DNA of 64,000 nucleotides from CAVYTF01 sp963771435. GTDB taxonomy: Bacteria; Bacteroidota; Bacteroidia; Chitinophagales; Chitinophagaceae. The notes below the pieces were generated by a model. That model worked only from the letters and a program-made list of their open reading frames with translations, had not been told where the DNA came from and did not search any database. Below, piece after piece: positions 62,354-64,000 of this stretch (positions within the stretch are counted from its first letter, which is position 1; each line of letters begins with the position of its first letter). The position numbers were made by a program, and so were the translations under genes. The stretch covers positions 124,001 through 188,000 of the forward strand of contig CAVYTF010000003.1 of NCBI GenBank assembly GCA_963771435.1. Direction: 5' to 3'.

Positions 62354-63250
62354 TAATTTGAGAGGAAAAGAAAGGCTGTTGTGATGAACCCTGCTATAAG
62401 GCTGGTTGATGCTTCCGAAATTTTCATAAAACTTTTTGATGCCTTCTATGTCTGAGCCTTCAAAATCGAGGATGAGGGGCTGAGCGGAAAATTCCCATAT
62501 AATATTATCGAACAAAAAATGATTGGCGCTGGTTTTTCTTCCGGCAGCGGGGATGCTGTTCATCATATTATATATCCTGTTCTCATCTTTTAAAAGGAGT
62601 GCGGTGGCGAGTGTTTCATTTTTATTATTGGTGACTTTTCTGGCAAAGGCGTTTCCTGATCGCTCTAAATATTTTGCAAGCTGGAGGAACTGGGCGAAGT
62701 CCTGTTCCCTTACGTGAGGAAACCTTTCGTGGTAAAGTTTTTTATATAAAAAAAAGGCGGGTTCAATCTCTTCTTTGGCGTAGATAAGGTTTTCTTTTTC
62801 AGCTTTTTTCAGGTTGTTCTTTAAATCAGTGGAGTAGCCTTTTTGAATGGTTAAATAATCTTCATTGAGCGGAAGGATATAATTGTTGCAGGAAATGTCA
62901 TTTTGAATTCTCCCGTTCATATTATTGAAAGCATAATCGCCATAGTCAAAACTCCAGTATAATATTGCTAAATAGGACCCGCTAAAGGCATCATCAATTG
63001 CTGAATATAATCCAAGTTGTTGTATAAACGGAACAGTATAAAAGTATTTTATGCCCAATTTTCTACGCCAGCAAATGGGCATTACAGCTTCATAATCTTC
63101 ACGTACCAAGCCCGTCCAGTTGTCGCTCATTTGGTCGAGGTAAAAAGATTTTGCATAAATGAGTGGGTTGGGGCTGCCGGACACACAGGCGTCCCATTTT
63201 ACTCTATCTATCTTTTTAGAAGGTATAGTAAAAATTTCTATGCGCTCCAT
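62342..63250 (-). CDS. GNAT/BioF2-like acetyltransferase domain protein
   Basis: A 302-residue protein from the ATG at 63250, which overlaps the upstream gene's TGA stop by one base (TGATG); a GTG start one codon earlier is also possible. It resembles Bacteroidota FemAB/BioF2-type acyltransferases (PICWRRKLGIKYFYTVPFIQ, STDLKNNLKKAEKENL, FLFDNIIWEFSAQPLILDFE, EGSDIEGIKKFYENFGS). The substrate is unknown. Confidence 0.7.
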   Translation of the reverse strand: MERIEIFTIPSKKIDRVKWDACVSGSPNPLIYAKSFYLDQMSDNWTGLVREDYEAVMPICWRRKLGIKYFYTVPFIQQLGLYSAIDDAFSGSYLAILYWSFDYGDYAFNNMNGRIQNDISCNNYILPLNEDYLTIQKGYSTDLKNNLKKAEKENLIYAKEEIEPAFFLYKKLYHERFPHVREQDFAQFLQLAKYLERSGNAFARKVTNNKNETLATALLLKDENRIYNMMNSIPAAGRKTSANHFLFDNIIWEFSAQPLILDFEGSDIEGIKKFYENFGSINQPYSRVHHNSLSFPLKLLKR

Positions 63251-64000
63251 CACAAAGGAATTTGGCTGTTGATGTTGCGGAGTTTAAACGCATCGAGGTT
63301 GATGCTGAAGGAAACGGTTTGCCAGAAATGGTTGGGGCCAAGTGTTGATTTATAATAGTCGCTGTAAACGCTGCTGTAAAATATGGGAACGTAAACAGTG
63401 ATGGCTTTTTTGAGCACGGATATTTGAAAACCTGCATCGTAGAGGAACTTGCCGGTTGCGGGGTTATCCTGCCATGCTTCTGCATTGGTGCCGATGTCTA
63501 CGAATAATTGCAGAGGAATTTTGAAAGGAAAAATATTTAATGGGTTTACGGCATGGGGGATGTCGCCGCTCAGGTTCAATGCCATAAGCCAGTCATCGGT
63601 TTTGCCAACTTTGCTGCTAAGCAGGTCGGTGCTTACTTTAAAGAATCCGTCGCGCTCCATAATTTGCTGGCTTTGCCAGCCCTGGAACTCATTTCTACCA
63701 ACGAAATAATCGCTGTAAGTATAGTCTTCGCTGCCCTTGGGGCCGGTCATGTTCAGGTCATAATTGGAGTTATTGCTTTCTGTGATGGGTGTTTTGGAAA
63801 CAAGATAGAAGAATTTGCCTGCGAAAAATCTTGCCTGCAAACCGTCTTTACCTGCACCATAATTAAAGAAATACTTTCCTGTAAACCCTGCACGCAAAAA
63901 CTGTGTGCCGTGGTCAATTTGCAGGTTTGCATTGTATGGATAGAGCGACCGCGTATTAGTGATGTCAAATTTTAATTGATCGATAGATGTGGTAACAGTT
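63250..64000 (-). CDS. Outer-membrane barrel protein, C-terminal part (partial)
   Basis: An open frame runs from the right edge to the stop at 63250, about 249 residues. Alternating aromatic-rich strands (ANLQIDHGTQFLRAGFTGKY, LQARFFAGKFFYLV, TVYVPIFYSSVYSDYYKST, VSFSINLDAF) and the fairly regular spacing suggest a beta barrel. I think it may be the C-terminal part of a large M1-peptidase-like Bacteroidota protein, but the enzymatic domain lies outside the window. Confidence 0.55.
   Translation of the reverse strand, partial: TVTTSIDQLKFDITNTRSLYPYNANLQIDHGTQFLRAGFTGKYFFNYGAGKDGLQARFFAGKFFYLVSKTPITESNNSNYDLNMTGPKGSEDYTYSDYFVGRNEFQGWQSQQIMERDGFFKVSTDLLSSKVGKTDDWLMALNLSGDIPHAVNPLNIFPFKIPLQLFVDIGTNAEAWQDNPATGKFLYDAGFQISVLKKAITVYVPIFYSSVYSDYYKSTLGPNHFWQTVSFSINLDAFKLRNINSQIPL

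Overview
The window looks like a chromosomal segment of an AT-rich Bacteroidota bacterium, most likely a chitinophagid/sphingobacterial-type member. The reasons are a PorT-family type IX secretion (T9SS) protein, an LRR protein ending in a T9SS sorting tail, the Bacteroidota style of dihydroorotase and MutS-like ATPase, plausible TAnnTTTG -7 promoter boxes, a Wza/Wzc/Wzx polysaccharide locus, and paired kynurenine and histidine catabolic gene sets. No tRNA, rRNA, CRISPR array, integrase or transposase was recognised. The taxonomy is inferred from protein character only.

Layout. 1-7.9 kb: the 5' end of an Mrp-like gene, a secreted regulatory-domain protein, a MutS-like ATPase, dihydroorotase, two tandem RemB/Wzi-like outer-membrane barrels and PorT. 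8.4-21.5 kb: a minus-strand exopolysaccharide operon reading from the Wza-like export lipoprotein and Wzc-like co-polymerase/kinase through a Wzx flippase, glycosyltransferases, an epimerase, a Wzy-like polymerase broken at two T8 runs, and two hexapeptide acyltransferases. 21.9-26.9 kb: kynurenine monooxygenase, kynureninase, a RidA-type deaminase, an aminomuconate-semialdehyde-type dehydrogenase and OsmC. 27.8-31.9 kb: lipA, a palindrome array, a repeat-rich ORF, an accessory gene and an LRR protein. 32-37.6 kb: a frameshifted GH63-like glucosidase, YkgJ-like protein, MFS transporter, deoxynucleoside kinase and folK. 38-42.8 kb: poorly characterised paralogs, a decayed DUF4440 gene, a lipoprotein and an orphan ABC-2 permease. 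42.8-51.2 kb: bioA, a patatin-barrel protein, hutI-ftcD-hutG and a rhomboid protease. 51.1-54.2 kb: tilS and glnS, both carrying frameshifts. 54.4-64 kb: an accessory protein, repeats, GH31, trmD, an S4 protein, M20 dipeptidase, ispD, a GNAT-like protein and part of a barrel protein.

The most unusual feature is the repeat content. Five arrays of unrelated sequence share a 21-bp period, or 42 bp in one case: 8.1, 21.7, 29.1, 55.4 and 61.1 kb. Two or three further arrays have periods of 7, 8 or about 22.7 bp. Each lies in or beside a gene's upstream region. A roughly 195-bp dispersed element occurs twice, each time beside a 21-bp array. Short low-complexity 'words' such as AGCCATGAGCTATCA are inserted in frame inside otherwise conserved enzymes (KMO, TilS, HutI, the LRR protein) and also occur between genes. 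The glnS leader contains diverged hairpin units that duplicate its start codon.

Several conserved genes are interrupted by one-base indels: the Wzy-like gene, the glucosidase, tilS and especially glnS, where about ten fall within 1 kb. Protein similarity continues straight across the breaks, so sequencing or assembly error is a serious alternative to real gene decay.
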